A stretch of DNA of 32,795 nucleotides from Verrucomicrobiota bacterium (GCA_009885995.1 VFJQ01000145.1:1-32795); one strand, 5' to 3'. Positions 6,501 to 14,402 are shown, counted from the first letter of the stretch. Translations and numbers: made by a program. The notes: generated by a model not told the origin, from the sequence alone.

Positions 6501-8972
6501 ATGTCCCGCATCTCGTTCTCACTGGCCTTGCTTTTGTCCTGGAGCGTTGGGTTCCTCCCCAGTGCGCCCACGCGTGCCGGGGAGGGGCGCAAGTTCAACC
6601 GCGACATCCGCCCGCTGCTCTCGGATCGCTGCTTCTACTGCCACGGCCCGGACGAGAAGAAGCGCGAAGCCAAGCTGCGGCTCGACACGCGCGAAGGCGC
6701 GACCGCGGAACACGACGGAGAGGTGGCCATCGTGCCGGGCCATCCGGAGAAGAGCGCGCTGCTCGATCGGATCACCTCACACGATCGCGATGAGGTGATG
6801 CCGCCGCCGAAAGCGAAGAAGCCGCGCTTCACTGAAGCCGAAATCGCCACACTCCGCCGCTGGATCGCCGAGGGCGCGGAATACGAGGGGCACTGGTCGT
6901 TTCTCCCCCTGAGCAAGGAGCCGCCGCCGCCGGTGAAGGATGCGGCGTGGGGCCGCAACGGACTCGACCGCTTCATCCTCGCGCGGTTGGAACGCGAGGG
7001 CATCGCGCCTTCGCCGGAAGCCGATCGCGCCACGCTCATCCGCCGCGTCTCACTCGACCTCACCGGCCTGTTGCCTTCGCCGGAGGAAACCGAAGCCTTC
7101 ATCCGCGACGCATCGCCAGACGCCTACGAAAAGCTCGTCGAGCGCCTGCTCGCCTCGCCGCACTTCGGCGAGCGCTGGGGCCGGCACTGGCTCGACCAGG
7201 CGCGCTATGCCGACTCGAACGGCTACTCCATCGATGGCGAGCGGACCATGTGGCCGTATCGCGATTGGGTGATCAAGGCGCTCAGCGACGACGTGCCGTT
7301 CGACCGCTTCACCATCGAGCAACTCGCCGGCGACTTGCTCCCGAACCCGACCAAGGCGCAACTCATCGCGACCGGCTTTCATCGCAACACACTTATCAAT
7401 CAGGAGGGTGGCACCGACGCGGAGCAGTTTCGTGTCGAGGCGGCGATCGACCGCGTGAATACCACGGGCGCCGTGTGGCTCGGCCTCACCGTCGGCTGTG
7501 CGCAATGCCACTCGCATAAATTCGACCCAATCTCGCAGCGCGAGTTCTACGAGCTGTTCGCGTTCTTCAACCAAGGCGAAGACAAGAACAGCGTGGGCGC
7601 GACGGTCTCGGTCCTGCGCGGTGAACTGTTCGGCAAGCCGGTGAAAGTCGCGCCGAGCACCCCCGCCGCCGATCTCGCGAAGCTGCAAGCCGCGTGGGAG
7701 GCGAAGGAACTCCCGACTTTGGAAAAGAAGGCGAAGCTCGACCCGCAGACGCCGCGCGAGAAGTTTGCCGAGTTGAAAGGCGCGCAGGCGCTGGTCGCCG
7801 CGTTGCGCGTGCTGCCGGTTGAGCGCGCGGCGGAGGAAAAGAAGGTCGTGCAGGCGGCGTTCGAGAAAGCCGAGCCGAAGGCGAAGAAGAAGCCCGACCC
7901 GAACGTCGCCACCGCGATGGTAATGCGCGACCTCAAGCAACCACGCGAGACCTTCCTGCTCACACGCGGTGACTTCACCCGCCCGGACAAGGAGCGTGGC
8001 GAACTCACGCCCGGCGCCATCCGCGCGATCGCGCCTGCGCTTGAACCGAAGCCCGGGCGCACGCGACTCGACCTCGCGCGCTGGCTCGTCTCGCCCGAAA
8101 ACCCGCTCACGCCGCGCGTCACGATGAACCGCATCTGGATGCGTTACTTCGGCCGCGGACTCGTCGAGACGGAGGAAGACTTCGGCGCGCAAGGCTCGGC
8201 ACCGACGCATCCCGAACTGCTCGACTGGCTCGCGCGCGAGTTCATGGAAGGTGGAAGCGGCGCCCCGCCGCTTCGGCTCGCAGCTGAAGCGGCGGGGCGC
8301 CGCTTCCACCCGTGGTCGATGAAGGCCATGCACCGGCTCATCGTTACCAGCGCGACGTATCGCCAATCATCGAACGCGCGCCCGGATGCGGCGGCAAAAG
8401 ACCCGCGGAACCTCCTGCTCGCGCGGCAGGAGCGGCTGCGCGTGGAGGCGGAGATCATCCGCGACGCCGCGCTGTGCGCGAGTGGCCTGCTCGATCGGCG
8501 CATCGGCGGCCCGAGCGTGCGCCCGCCGCAGCCGGACGGCGTGTATGCCTTCACGCAGACGGCGAAGGCGTGGGTCGCCGACACCGGGCCGGATCGCTAC
8601 CGCCGCGCTCTCTACACGATGTTTTATCGCAGCGCGCCGTATCCGCTGTTCGGCACGTTCGACGCGCCCGACTTCCAGCAAGTCTGCACGCGGCGCGTGC
8701 GCTCGAACACGCCGCTGCAATCGCTCACCCTCGCGAACGATCCGGCCTTTCTCGAAATCGCGAAGGCGCTCGGCGCGCGCGTGCTCCGCGAAATGCCGGG
8801 CGAAAGCGATGAAGCCCAGTTGCGGCGTGCTTTCGCGCTCACGCTCTGCCGCGAGCCGAAGCCCGACGAACTCGCCGCGCTCACCGCCTACGCGAGGCGC
8901 CAGCCGAAGGATCCGCTCGCCGCCGCGGCGCGCGTGCTCTTCAACACGGACAACTTCATCACCCGCGAATGA
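6501..8972 (+). CDS. PSD1-type secreted cytochrome protein (PSCyt1, DUF1549, DUF1553)
   Basis: This 823-residue exported protein has the three-part plan typical of Planctomycetota and Verrucomicrobiota. The ATG at 6501 gives a signal peptide (about residues 1-26). A planctomycete cytochrome c domain follows with one heme motif (C44-F-Y-C-H). DUF1549 spans about 150-370, including AQLIATGFHRNTLINQEGG and a second CxxCH (C333-A-Q-C-H) before SHKFDP. DUF1553 spans about 510-815, with LTPRVTMNRIWMRYFGRGLV and APTHPELLDWLA. Within DUF1553, a palindromic repeat adds about 20 residues (585-604) between REFMEG and WSMKAMHR without breaking the frame. The family is linked to polysaccharide or polymer breakdown loci; the precise reaction is unknown. 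The stop overlaps the start of the DUF1501 gene. Confidence 0.93.
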   Translation: MSRISFSLALLLSWSVGFLPSAPTRAGEGRKFNRDIRPLLSDRCFYCHGPDEKKREAKLRLDTREGATAEHDGEVAIVPGHPEKSALLDRITSHDRDEVMPPPKAKKPRFTEAEIATLRRWIAEGAEYEGHWSFLPLSKEPPPPVKDAAWGRNGLDRFILARLEREGIAPSPEADRATLIRRVSLDLTGLLPSPEETEAFIRDASPDAYEKLVERLLASPHFGERWGRHWLDQARYADSNGYSIDGERTMWPYRDWVIKALSDDVPFDRFTIEQLAGDLLPNPTKAQLIATGFHRNTLINQEGGTDAEQFRVEAAIDRVNTTGAVWLGLTVGCAQCHSHKFDPISQREFYELFAFFNQGEDKNSVGATVSVLRGELFGKPVKVAPSTPAADLAKLQAAWEAKELPTLEKKAKLDPQTPREKFAELKGAQALVAALRVLPVERAAEEKKVVQAAFEKAEPKAKKKPDPNVATAMVMRDLKQPRETFLLTRGDFTRPDKERGELTPGAIRAIAPALEPKPGRTRLDLARWLVSPENPLTPRVTMNRIWMRYFGRGLVETEEDFGAQGSAPTHPELLDWLAREFMEGGSGAPPLRLAAEAAGRRFHPWSMKAMHRLIVTSATYRQSSNARPDAAAKDPRNLLLARQERLRVEAEIIRDAALCASGLLDRRIGGPSVRPPQPDGVYAFTQTAKAWVADTGPDRYRRALYTMFYRSAPYPLFGTFDAPDFQQVCTRRVRSNTPLQSLTLANDPAFLEIAKALGARVLREMPGESDEAQLRRAFALTLCREPKPDELAALTAYARRQPKDPLAAAARVLFNTDNFITRE
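8250..8310. repeat. Palindromic double-hairpin repeat inside the PSD1 coding sequence
   Basis: Perfect 25-base inverted arms (8250-8274 and 8286-8310) flank an 11-base loop. Each arm itself folds as GAAGCGGC/GCCGCTTC, so the element has the same two-hairpin plan as the intergenic repeats, with a GTGG foot in place of GTAG. It lies within the DUF1553 region and adds a multiple of three bases, so the protein continues in frame on both sides into family-conserved sequence. This indicates insertion into a working gene. Confidence 0.88.
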
Positions 8973-10480
8973 GCCACGAATGCAGCCGCCCAAAGTGGTT
9001 CGAAGCTCCAGCTTCGAAGGAGTGGTTCGATTCGAAGCTGGAGCTTCGAACTACGTTGCTCGACATCACTCGCCGCCATTTCCTCGGTCGCTGCGGCGTC
9101 GGCGTCGGCGCGGTGGCGCTGCACGAATTGCTCGCCCGCGATGCCGCCGCCGCGTTCAAGCCGCAGCTCGACCCGACGCACCCGATGCATCCACGGCAGC
9201 CGCCGCTGCCGGCGAAGGCGAAGCGCGTGATCTATCTCTTCATGGCTGGTGGCCCGAGCCAGCTCGAGCTCTTCGAGGACAAGCCGAAGCTGCGCGAACT
9301 CAACGGCCAGCCGCCGCCGCCGAGCCTGCTCGCGGGCAAACGCTTCGCCTTCCTCAAGGGCAACGAGAAGCTGCTCGGCACGATCCGGAAATTCGACCGC
9401 CACGGTCAGTGCGGCATGTCGATCAGCGAGATGTTCCCGCATCACCGCGCGATCGTGGATGACGTGTGCTGGCTGCGCGGCGTGACGACCGATGTCTTCA
9501 ACCACGGTCCCGCGAAGCTCTTCATGAACACCGGCTTCCAGGCGCCGGGCCGGCCGGCGTTCGGCGCGTGGACGACCTACGGACTCGGCAGCGAGAGCGA
9601 CAACCTGCCCGGCTTCGTCGTGCTGCAAAGCGGCCCGCGCGGCCCGCGCGCGGGTGCGGCGTTGTGGTCGAGCGGGTTCCTGCCGACGTCGTTTCAAGGC
9701 GTGCCCTTCCGCGGCAAAGGCGACCCGATCCTGCACCTGCGCAGCCCGGACGGCACGACGCGTGAAGGCGAGCGCGAGTTTTACGACACCGTCGCGGCGC
9801 TGAACCGCTCGCGCCTCGCCGCGACTGGCGACCCCGAAATCCTCACGCGGCTCAACGCCTACGAGATTGCCTTCCGCATGCAGACGAGCGCGCCGGAGCT
9901 GATGGAAACCGCGAAGGAAACGCCCGAGACGCTCGCGCTCTACGGCGTGCAGCCGGGCGAGAGTTCATTCGGCGCGAACTGCCTGCTCGCGCGCCGGCTC
10001 ATCGAGCGCGGCGTGCGTTTCGTGCAGCTCTACCACACGAACTGGGACAGCCACGGTGGCCCCGGCGAAAACCTCAACGCCGACTTCGAGAAGGTGTGCC
10101 GCGAGGTCGATCGCCCCGCCGCCGCGCTTGTGCTCGACCTCAAGCGGCGCGGCTTGCTCGAGGACACGCTCGTCGTGTGGGGCGGTGAATTCGGCCGCAC
10201 GCCGATGGGCGAAAACCGCGCGACCGCGGGTCGCGATCATCACGTCGATGCCTTCACGATGTGGGTCGCCGGCGCGGGCGTGAAGCCCGGCTTCATCCAC
10301 GGCGAGACGGATGAACTCGGCTTCGGCGTGACCGCCGGAAAAGTCCACGTCCACGACCTGCAAGCCACGCTGCTGCACCTGCTCGGCTTTGACCACGAAG
10401 CGCTCACCTACCGCTTCCAGGGCCGCGACTTCCGGCTCACGGATGTGCATGGGAAGATCGTGGAGCAGATCCTCGCGTAG
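8969..10480 (+). CDS. DUF1501 family protein (sulfatase-like fold, Tat-exported)
   Basis: This is the usual partner of PSD1 proteins, a DUF1501 protein of the alkaline phosphatase/sulfatase-like superfamily, 503 residues from the ATG at 8969. That ATG overlaps the PSD1 stop (ATGA). A twin-arginine signal TRRHFLG begins at residue 34, followed by a hydrophobic stretch. Family blocks seen are KRVIYLFMAGGPSQLELF, CGMSISEMFPHH, RGVRFVQLYHTNWDSHGG, VVWGGEFGRTPMGE and GRDHHVDAFTMWVAG. Residues 9-29 are encoded by a palindromic repeat, so the original start may instead be the in-frame TTG at 9056, which would put the Tat motif five residues from the N-terminus. The function is unknown; it is probably periplasmic and acts with its neighbour. 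Confidence 0.9.
   Translation: MSHECSRPKWFEAPASKEWFDSKLELRTTLLDITRRHFLGRCGVGVGAVALHELLARDAAAAFKPQLDPTHPMHPRQPPLPAKAKRVIYLFMAGGPSQLELFEDKPKLRELNGQPPPPSLLAGKRFAFLKGNEKLLGTIRKFDRHGQCGMSISEMFPHHRAIVDDVCWLRGVTTDVFNHGPAKLFMNTGFQAPGRPAFGAWTTYGLGSESDNLPGFVVLQSGPRGPRAGAALWSSGFLPTSFQGVPFRGKGDPILHLRSPDGTTREGEREFYDTVAALNRSRLAATGDPEILTRLNAYEIAFRMQTSAPELMETAKETPETLALYGVQPGESSFGANCLLARRLIERGVRFVQLYHTNWDSHGGPGENLNADFEKVCREVDRPAAALVLDLKRRGLLEDTLVVWGGEFGRTPMGENRATAGRDHHVDAFTMWVAGAGVKPGFIHGETDELGFGVTAGKVHVHDLQATLLHLLGFDHEALTYRFQGRDFRLTDVHGKIVEQILA
8995..9053. repeat. Palindromic double-hairpin repeat at the 5' end of the DUF1501 gene
   Basis: Left unit (8995-9018) starts with GTGG and folds as TTCGAAGCT/AGCTTCGAA; the right unit (9031-9053) is its inverse and ends in CTAC. 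The core differs from the other repeats in the window, but the plan of two inverted hairpins with GTGG/GTAG feet is the same. It sits either inside the first codons of the DUF1501 gene or, if that gene starts at the TTG at 9056, just before its start codon. Confidence 0.85.
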
Positions 10481-10524
10481 CGCGCGGCAAGTTGAGCAGG
10501 ATTCGGCGTGACCTCTCCCAGCGT

Positions 10525-10595
10525 GTTCGGGCGCACCCCTGAACGGTCCAGCGACGCCCCCGGATGGTTCAGCGGCGTCCCTGGATCGTTCGGGG
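10525..10595. repeat. Imperfect 21-base tandem repeat
   Basis: Three consecutive 21-base units (10525-10545, 10546-10566, 10567-10587) share the pattern GTTCAGCGaCGcCCCtGGAtg with several differences, and a fourth partial unit begins at 10588 (GTTCGGGG). The period is a multiple of three, so the repeat would read as heptapeptides in any open frame, but no convincing gene covers it. Confidence 0.7.
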
Positions 10596-10777
10596 AAGGC
10601 CGAAATCGGGCCGAAATGCCATCTTTTTCGCCTTCCCGCCCCGCCGCGCTACCGAAGCGGCCCTCTGTAGAACAGAGAGCAGGCCGCGCTGGCCCGATTC
10701 CCATGCAGAAACCACCCCCCGATTCCGCGCCCAGCCATTCGTAACTCGTAGCGAAGGCGCGCTGCAGGTTCCACACT

Positions 10778-10847
10778 GTAGGGCAACCGCTCCGGTTGCC
10801 GGCAATCGTTCTCCCGCCCACCACGGCAACCGGAGCGGTTGCCCTAC
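10778..10847. repeat. Palindromic double-hairpin repeat (REPIN-like), GTAG/CTAC ends
   Basis: The left unit (10778-10800) begins GTAG and folds as GGCAACCG/CGGTTGCC; the right unit (10825-10847) is its exact inverse and ends CTAC. The two 23-base units are perfect inverted copies separated by 24 bases. It lies in the intergenic stretch upstream of the WYL regulator gene. Confidence 0.88.
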
Positions 10848-11139
10848 AAGCTTCCACGAAAAACTTTCCATGCCCCGAGTCGGCTGCCGTCGATGAAGAA
10901 TGTGATGTAATTTAGTGCCAACTGTTTAAGCCCCTGATGTCGTGGTGGTTGACATGCTTGCCCGGATGCTGCGCACGCGGAATTGCCGCCAGCGTCGGCG
11001 TGGTCAAGCCGAGGTGCGCGATCTACAAAGGCCCTGTTTTCCGTTTGCGAGCTTTCCCAGATTCGGGTTGCTGTCGGACATGCCTCGTCCAAGAGCTTCT
11101 GTCCGTCTCAGTTAAACCCAACAATTTTCCAGGCCACCT

Positions 11140-12087
11140 TTGGCCCGGATGCTCCAACTTCACCAACAGTTGCAAGCCGGGCGGTTCCCAAATTGCCGTA
11201 AGCTCGCTGATGAACTGGAGGTTTCGAGCAAGACCATTCAGCGCGACATCGAGTTCATGCGGTATCAACTCGGTCTGCCGATCGAATACGACCAACTCCA
11301 CTTCGGTTTCTTCTACACGGAGCCGGTAACTCACTTCCCGAGCATCGGGGTATCCGAAGGCGAAATCGTCGCGCTCTTCGTCGCGCAGAAGGCGCTGGCG
11401 CAATATCGCGGCACGTCTTTCGAGAAACCACTGAAGGTTGCGTTTCAAAAGATCGCCGACGGGTTGCAGGACAAGGTGGCGTTCCAGTGGAGCGACCTTG
11501 AATCTTCCATTTCGTTCCGCGGCCTCGGAACGACCATAGCGGATTTGGAGATGTTCGAGACGGTCAGTGGTGCGGTGCTCAAATCCCACGAGGTCACGTT
11601 CGACTACCGGAAGCTCGGCAGCACGGGCTACGAGGCGCGACGAGTGCAGCCCTGCCATCTCGGCTGCATTGACCAGCAGTGGTATCTCTTCGCCCTCGAT
11701 CTCGCTCGGAAGCAACTGCGGACCTTCGTGCTGTCGCGTATGCGCAAAGTTCAAAACGCCCGGACGCGGTTTCACCGACCGGCGGACTTTTCGATCAGCA
11801 AACACCTCGGCGATAGCCTCGGCGTGTTCACGGCCAAAGGCCGCGTCAAAGTGCGCGTTCGCTTCGATGCCTTCGCCGCTCGTCTCATCAGCGAGCGCCT
11901 GTGGCATAGTTCGCAGCGCATCCGCGACCTTGGCGAAGGCGCGATTGAGTTGAGTCTTGAGCTGGCGAGCCTCGAAGAAATCGAACGCTGGATTCTGAGC
12001 TGGGGCGCGCACGCTCAGGTGCTCGAACCCACGGCGTTGAAGAATCTGGTTCGCTCGGCGGCGGAAGGCGTGCTCGCGGCATACTGA
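11140..12087 (+). CDS. WYL-domain helix-turn-helix transcriptional regulator
   Basis: This is a DNA-binding regulator of the DeoR-like HTH plus WYL class. The HTH region reads FPNCRKLADELEVSSKTIQRD, followed by FMRYQLGLPIEYD. The WYL sensor domain contains TFDYRK and the name-giving QQWYLFALD, and a C-terminal WCX-like region (GRVKVRVRFDAFAARLISE) follows. The start is unsure: TTG at 11140 or ATG at 11149 are available, but the same frame is open back to a TAA at 11113 and encodes QQFSRPPLARM, which resembles the N-terminus of homologues. This suggests a lost or unusual start upstream. The regulon is unknown; WYL proteins often sense nucleotides or nucleic acid and frequently sit in accessory regions. 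Confidence 0.88.
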   Translation: MARMLQLHQQLQAGRFPNCRKLADELEVSSKTIQRDIEFMRYQLGLPIEYDQLHFGFFYTEPVTHFPSIGVSEGEIVALFVAQKALAQYRGTSFEKPLKVAFQKIADGLQDKVAFQWSDLESSISFRGLGTTIADLEMFETVSGAVLKSHEVTFDYRKLGSTGYEARRVQPCHLGCIDQQWYLFALDLARKQLRTFVLSRMRKVQNARTRFHRPADFSISKHLGDSLGVFTAKGRVKVRVRFDAFAARLISERLWHSSQRIRDLGEGAIELSLELASLEEIERWILSWGAHAQVLEPTALKNLVRSAAEGVLAAY

Positions 12088-12121
12088 CGGCCTCACGCGC
12101 AATCTCTGAAAATAGATGATT

Positions 12122-12144
12122 GGTAGGACCGCGAATGTCCTACC
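12122..12144. repeat. Short hairpin with GGTAGGAC/GTCCTACC arms
   Basis: Eight-base perfect arms surround a 7-base loop, 34 bases after the WYL stop and 20 bases before the ARPP-1 start. Both feet contain GTAG/CTAC, as in the other palindromes. It could be a single REP unit or a terminator for the WYL gene; no T-run follows. Confidence 0.6.
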
Positions 12145-12164
12145 ACCGGTGCTACGATTCCGGC

Positions 12165-12571
12165 ATGAACTTGAATCAGCTCTCCGTTGCCGGCCCCTAC
12201 ACACACGACAATCTCAGCATGTATCTGCTGCTCGGCAGCGACACGTTCGACGGCAATCGCTTCATTCCCCTCGACGACGCGCTGGAGCAAAAATGCGTCG
12301 TAGTCCATGAAACCGGCAATGTCGGGGAGCTTGAAGTGGAGAATCTATCCGAGCTTTTCGACCTCTACATCCAGGCAGGCGACGTGGTGAAAGGCGGACG
12401 CCAAGATCACACGCTCGGCGTAGATTTTGTCCTGCCGGCGAAGTCCGGGCGCGTGGCCATCCCATCATTCTGTGTCGAGAACGGCCGGTGGCACCGGCGG
12501 CCACTGAGGAGGCGGGTTCGTTCTCCAGCTCAAAATCGTATCTTTCGAGCAAGAAGCTGCGCATGGCCTGA
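12165..12571 (+). pseudogene. ARPP-1 family gene, frameshifted and truncated
   Basis: From the ATG at 12165 the first roughly 110 residues match the ARPP-1 family (LSVAGPYTHDNLSMYLL, VVVHETGNVGELEVENLS, IQAGDVVKGGRQDHTLGVDF, IPSFCVENGRWHRR). At about 12490-12510 the frame breaks: the family sequence continues in another frame as EEAGSFSSSKSYLSSKKLRM, then meets TGA at 12569-12571. The remaining part of the family domain is absent and unrelated sequence follows. ARPP-1 proteins have no firmly known function. The gene looks broken both by a frameshift and by loss of its 3' part, presumably through a rearrangement. Confidence 0.8.
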
Positions 12572-12818
12572 CACCGAGACCGGTTTCAACTGCATCCTCC
12601 GCGATGCTGGAGTGGTGCCGACCTTTATCGGTGACGACCGCAATGGCGAACGCCAGACGGATGAAAACATCGACCATGTGCGCAGCTACGCGGGCTCGAA
12701 GATTTACTCGGAAAAGTATCACGCCAAAGCGGTGCCGTGGATGGAAGCGGCCGTCGCCGAGGCTCGCGCCCGGGTCGCCGAAAATGCGCGCAGAACGAGT
12801 GCAGGAAAGGCGACATGA
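12570..12818 (+). pseudogene. Unidentified 3' gene fragment fused to the ARPP-1 remnant
   Basis: The frame from about 12570 to the TGA at 12818 encodes TGFNCILRDAGVVPTFIGDD and a charged, helical C-terminus rich in Ala, Arg and Glu. It reads like the end of a real protein and its stop overlaps the ATG of the sulfotransferase remnant (ATGA), as in a former operon. No start belongs to it; it is in frame with the 5' part of the ARPP-1 gene only by chance of the deletion junction. I do not recognise the family. Confidence 0.5.
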
Positions 12819-13183
12819 AAACCGTCCTGCAGATCCTCAGCGCCGCCTTTAGCGGCAGCACGCTGCTCGATGGTATTCTCGACAGCCAGCCTGGCGTGAT
12901 CGGCTTGGGCGAAGTGGCCCAGCTCTCGTAAAACAAACCACCGGGCATTCGTCGCGGTCCCTGTCACCTTTGCCTCGATGACGCGAGCAAGTGCTCGTTC
13001 TGGAACGAGTGGCAGTCCGGGGTGAATCCGTTCGACTATGCCTTTGGGCGTTGCCCGGAAGCGACCGTTGCGGTCGATAGCAGTAAGCAGCCGGTGCCCG
13101 TGTCAGAATCAGCCAACGCGAAGCGGCGCTCAACGAGACGCGAGTCCATCCGCAATGCGCATGAGAACGAGCGCATGAGGTAA
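12815..13183 (+). pseudogene. Sulfotransferase family gene remnant with internal stop
   Basis: From the ATG at 12815 the frame encodes a P-loop-like sulfotransferase start (ILSAAFSGSTLLDGILDSQP) with GVIGLGEVAQLS, then a TAA at 12929. The same frame goes on after the stop with family-like sequence: a cysteine pair in GPCHLCLDDASKCSFW and then ATVAVDSSKQP, which resembles the conserved VDSSK block. A single base change (for example TAC to TAA) would explain the stop. Beyond about 13100 the sequence no longer looks like the family, and most of the protein is missing. Sulfotransferases would transfer sulfate from PAPS; this copy should be inactive. Confidence 0.72.
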
Positions 13184-13335
13184 TGGGGGCTGGCTGCGAT
13201 TTCCGACGATCCGAAGGTTTGATTATATCACGGGTCGTGGGTCGTGCTGCGCCGCGGGCGCCGCGGTCACGGGCGAGGCGCACTCCGGGTCTGCAAATGG
13301 CTTGAGGTCGCCCGTCAAATCGCCAGTATCCGCCC

Positions 13336-13644
13336 ATGACCATCGCCGAATTGCCCATCGTCATTGATGCGAATGTGATCGCGCGCTTCTGCCGGGAGCG
13401 TGGCATCCGGCGGCTGGCTGCCTTCGGCTCGGCGGTGCGCGACGATTTTACCCCGGCGAGCGATGTCGATCTGCTTGTCGAATACCTGCCGGGGCGGCAT
13501 CCGGGGCTGATGCTCTTCCGGCAGCAGGACGAACTGGCCGCGCGGTTCCGGCGTCCGGTCGATCTTCACACACCGGCTTCACTCAGTCGGCATTTTCGTG
13601 ACGAAGTTCTGGCCGCCGCGGTGCCGATCTATGAGCAAGCATGA
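13336..13644 (+). CDS. MNT-type nucleotidyltransferase (antitoxin of HEPN/MNT pair)
   Basis: This 102-residue protein is a minimal nucleotidyltransferase. The motif G31-S-A-V-R followed by D42-V-D44 is the GSx10DxD signature of MNT proteins that adenylylate and so neutralise HEPN RNase toxins. It begins with ATG at 13336 and its stop overlaps the start of the HEPN gene by 14 bases, the normal arrangement of a HEPN/MNT toxin-antitoxin operon. The active-site residues appear complete. The partner toxin, however, is frameshifted, so this antitoxin may be an orphan. Confidence 0.88.
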   Translation: MTIAELPIVIDANVIARFCRERGIRRLAAFGSAVRDDFTPASDVDLLVEYLPGRHPGLMLFRQQDELAARFRRPVDLHTPASLSRHFRDEVLAAAVPIYEQA

Positions 13645-13976
13645 CCCACTCGTAATCCTCCGGCAGATTGAGGACTTCGCGCGGCAGGCGTCGCGACTCG
13701 GCGAAGAGGGCAGCCGCACCCTGCTCGATTCCGACTGGAAATATCAACTCGCCGCCGAACGCGCCGTCCAACTGATGGCGCGAAGCGGCGACGCGGCTCC
13801 CGGTGGAATTGCGTGAGCGCCACGCTGAGATTCCGTGGCGCGAGATCATCGGGATGCGTAATCGGCTGATCCACGGCTACGATGGTGTGGACTACGACAT
13901 TGTTTGGGACGTGCTCCATACCCAAGCCCCGCAATTGGCCGAACGCCTGCCCGAGATCATCGCGGCAGAAACGTAA
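13631..13976 (+). pseudogene. HEPN (DUF86) toxin gene, frameshifted
   Basis: The ATG at 13631 opens a DUF86-type HEPN protein (VILRQIEDFARQ, LAAERAVQL). At about 13775-13785 the frame is lost: the initial frame ends at 13816, whereas family sequence resumes in another frame as RLPVELRERHAEIPWREIIG followed by MRNRLIHGYDGVDYDIVWDV, to the TAA at 13976. The RNase signature Rx4-6H (RNRLIHGY) lies after the frameshift, so the translated product lacks the catalytic site. Comparing with the expected IGEAATRL block, a one-base insertion plus a small change explains it. The toxin is therefore probably dead unless ribosomes shift frame here or this is a sequencing error. Confidence 0.82.
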
Positions 13977-14176
13977 ATCCAGCTTGCGAGCGGCGCTAAT
14001 TCATCCACGTCGTCGGCTGACGCCGGGGACAGAGGTGCGAGCGCAATTCCGTCCGGTCGCGAACGCGGTGCGGCAGATTGCCGCCGCGCGTTCTGCGCGA
14101 AGTCGTCGTCCCTGCCCGATAGGGCGGACGTGCCCGTGCGCGCGTAGGCGCGAAGTTGTCCTTTATCGTGCCAGTT

Positions 14177-14301
14177 CCCCCAAGGTTGTCGGCGGTGCCC
14201 GACTTCGCGCGATTTGGTCAGCTCGGAGTGGCTAACGGAGACTGACCTGATAAACGGATGGAAATTGCGCGAAGTCGGGCGTTGACCGACAACCTTTGGG
14301 G
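14177..14301. repeat. Large imperfect inverted repeat
   Basis: Arms of about 39 bases (14177-14215 and 14262-14301) match with few differences: both carry AAGGTTGTCGG and GCCCGACTTCGCGC, the inner block being identical. The spacer adds a further GGTCAG (14216-14221) that pairs with CTGACC (14242-14247). The whole could form one long stem. It has no coding content and may be a transposon-derived (MITE-like) element or two inverted copies of a dispersed repeat. Confidence 0.75.
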
Positions 14302-14335
14302 AGCCCGTTACCGCGCCGTTGAGCCGCGAAATCGT

Positions 14336-14389
14336 GGCGCGGAATCCGCGCGCCCCTACATACCATGTATGTAGTGCCGTTTGTAGGGG
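14336..14389. repeat. REP-like hairpin with CTAC end and adjoining palindrome
   Basis: Bases 14336-14359 fold as GGCGCGG/CCGCGCC and end in CTAC, so on the minus strand the unit begins GTAG like the other palindromes. Directly overlapping is CTACATAC/GTATGTAG (14356-14374), and CCCCTACA (14353-14360) pairs with TGTAGGGG (14382-14389). Confidence 0.65.
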
Positions 14390-14402
14390 AAGCGTAGGCG
14401 GC

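Larger units (their letters stand above)
10481..11139. other. Long gene-poor stretch with repeats
   Basis: This stretch of about 660 bases contains no protein I can support. It holds 21-base tandem repeats (10525-10595), a palindromic REPIN-like element (10778-10847), and a small hairpin CTCTGT/ACAGAG near 10664-10679. The rest (about 10850-11115) is more AT-rich than its surroundings in places and shows no recognisable coding remnant. Confidence 0.6.

Noticed and set aside
7050..8366. Long minus-strand open frame within the PSD1 gene
   Set aside because: Arg/Glu-rich shadow with no recognisable domain; the plus frame carries DUF1549 and DUF1553 sequence.
10508..10744. Small open frame over the 21-base tandem repeat
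   Set aside because: It reads as heptapeptide repeats only because the period is a multiple of three; no homology or supporting context was seen.
10844..11092. 82-codon minus-strand open frame upstream of the WYL gene
   Set aside because: No recognisable domain, and part of it overlaps the palindromic repeat.
12929..12931. TAA in the sulfotransferase frame as a recoding signal
   Set aside because: TAA is not used for selenocysteine or pyrrolysine, and the downstream part also degenerates, so a simple nonsense mutation fits better.
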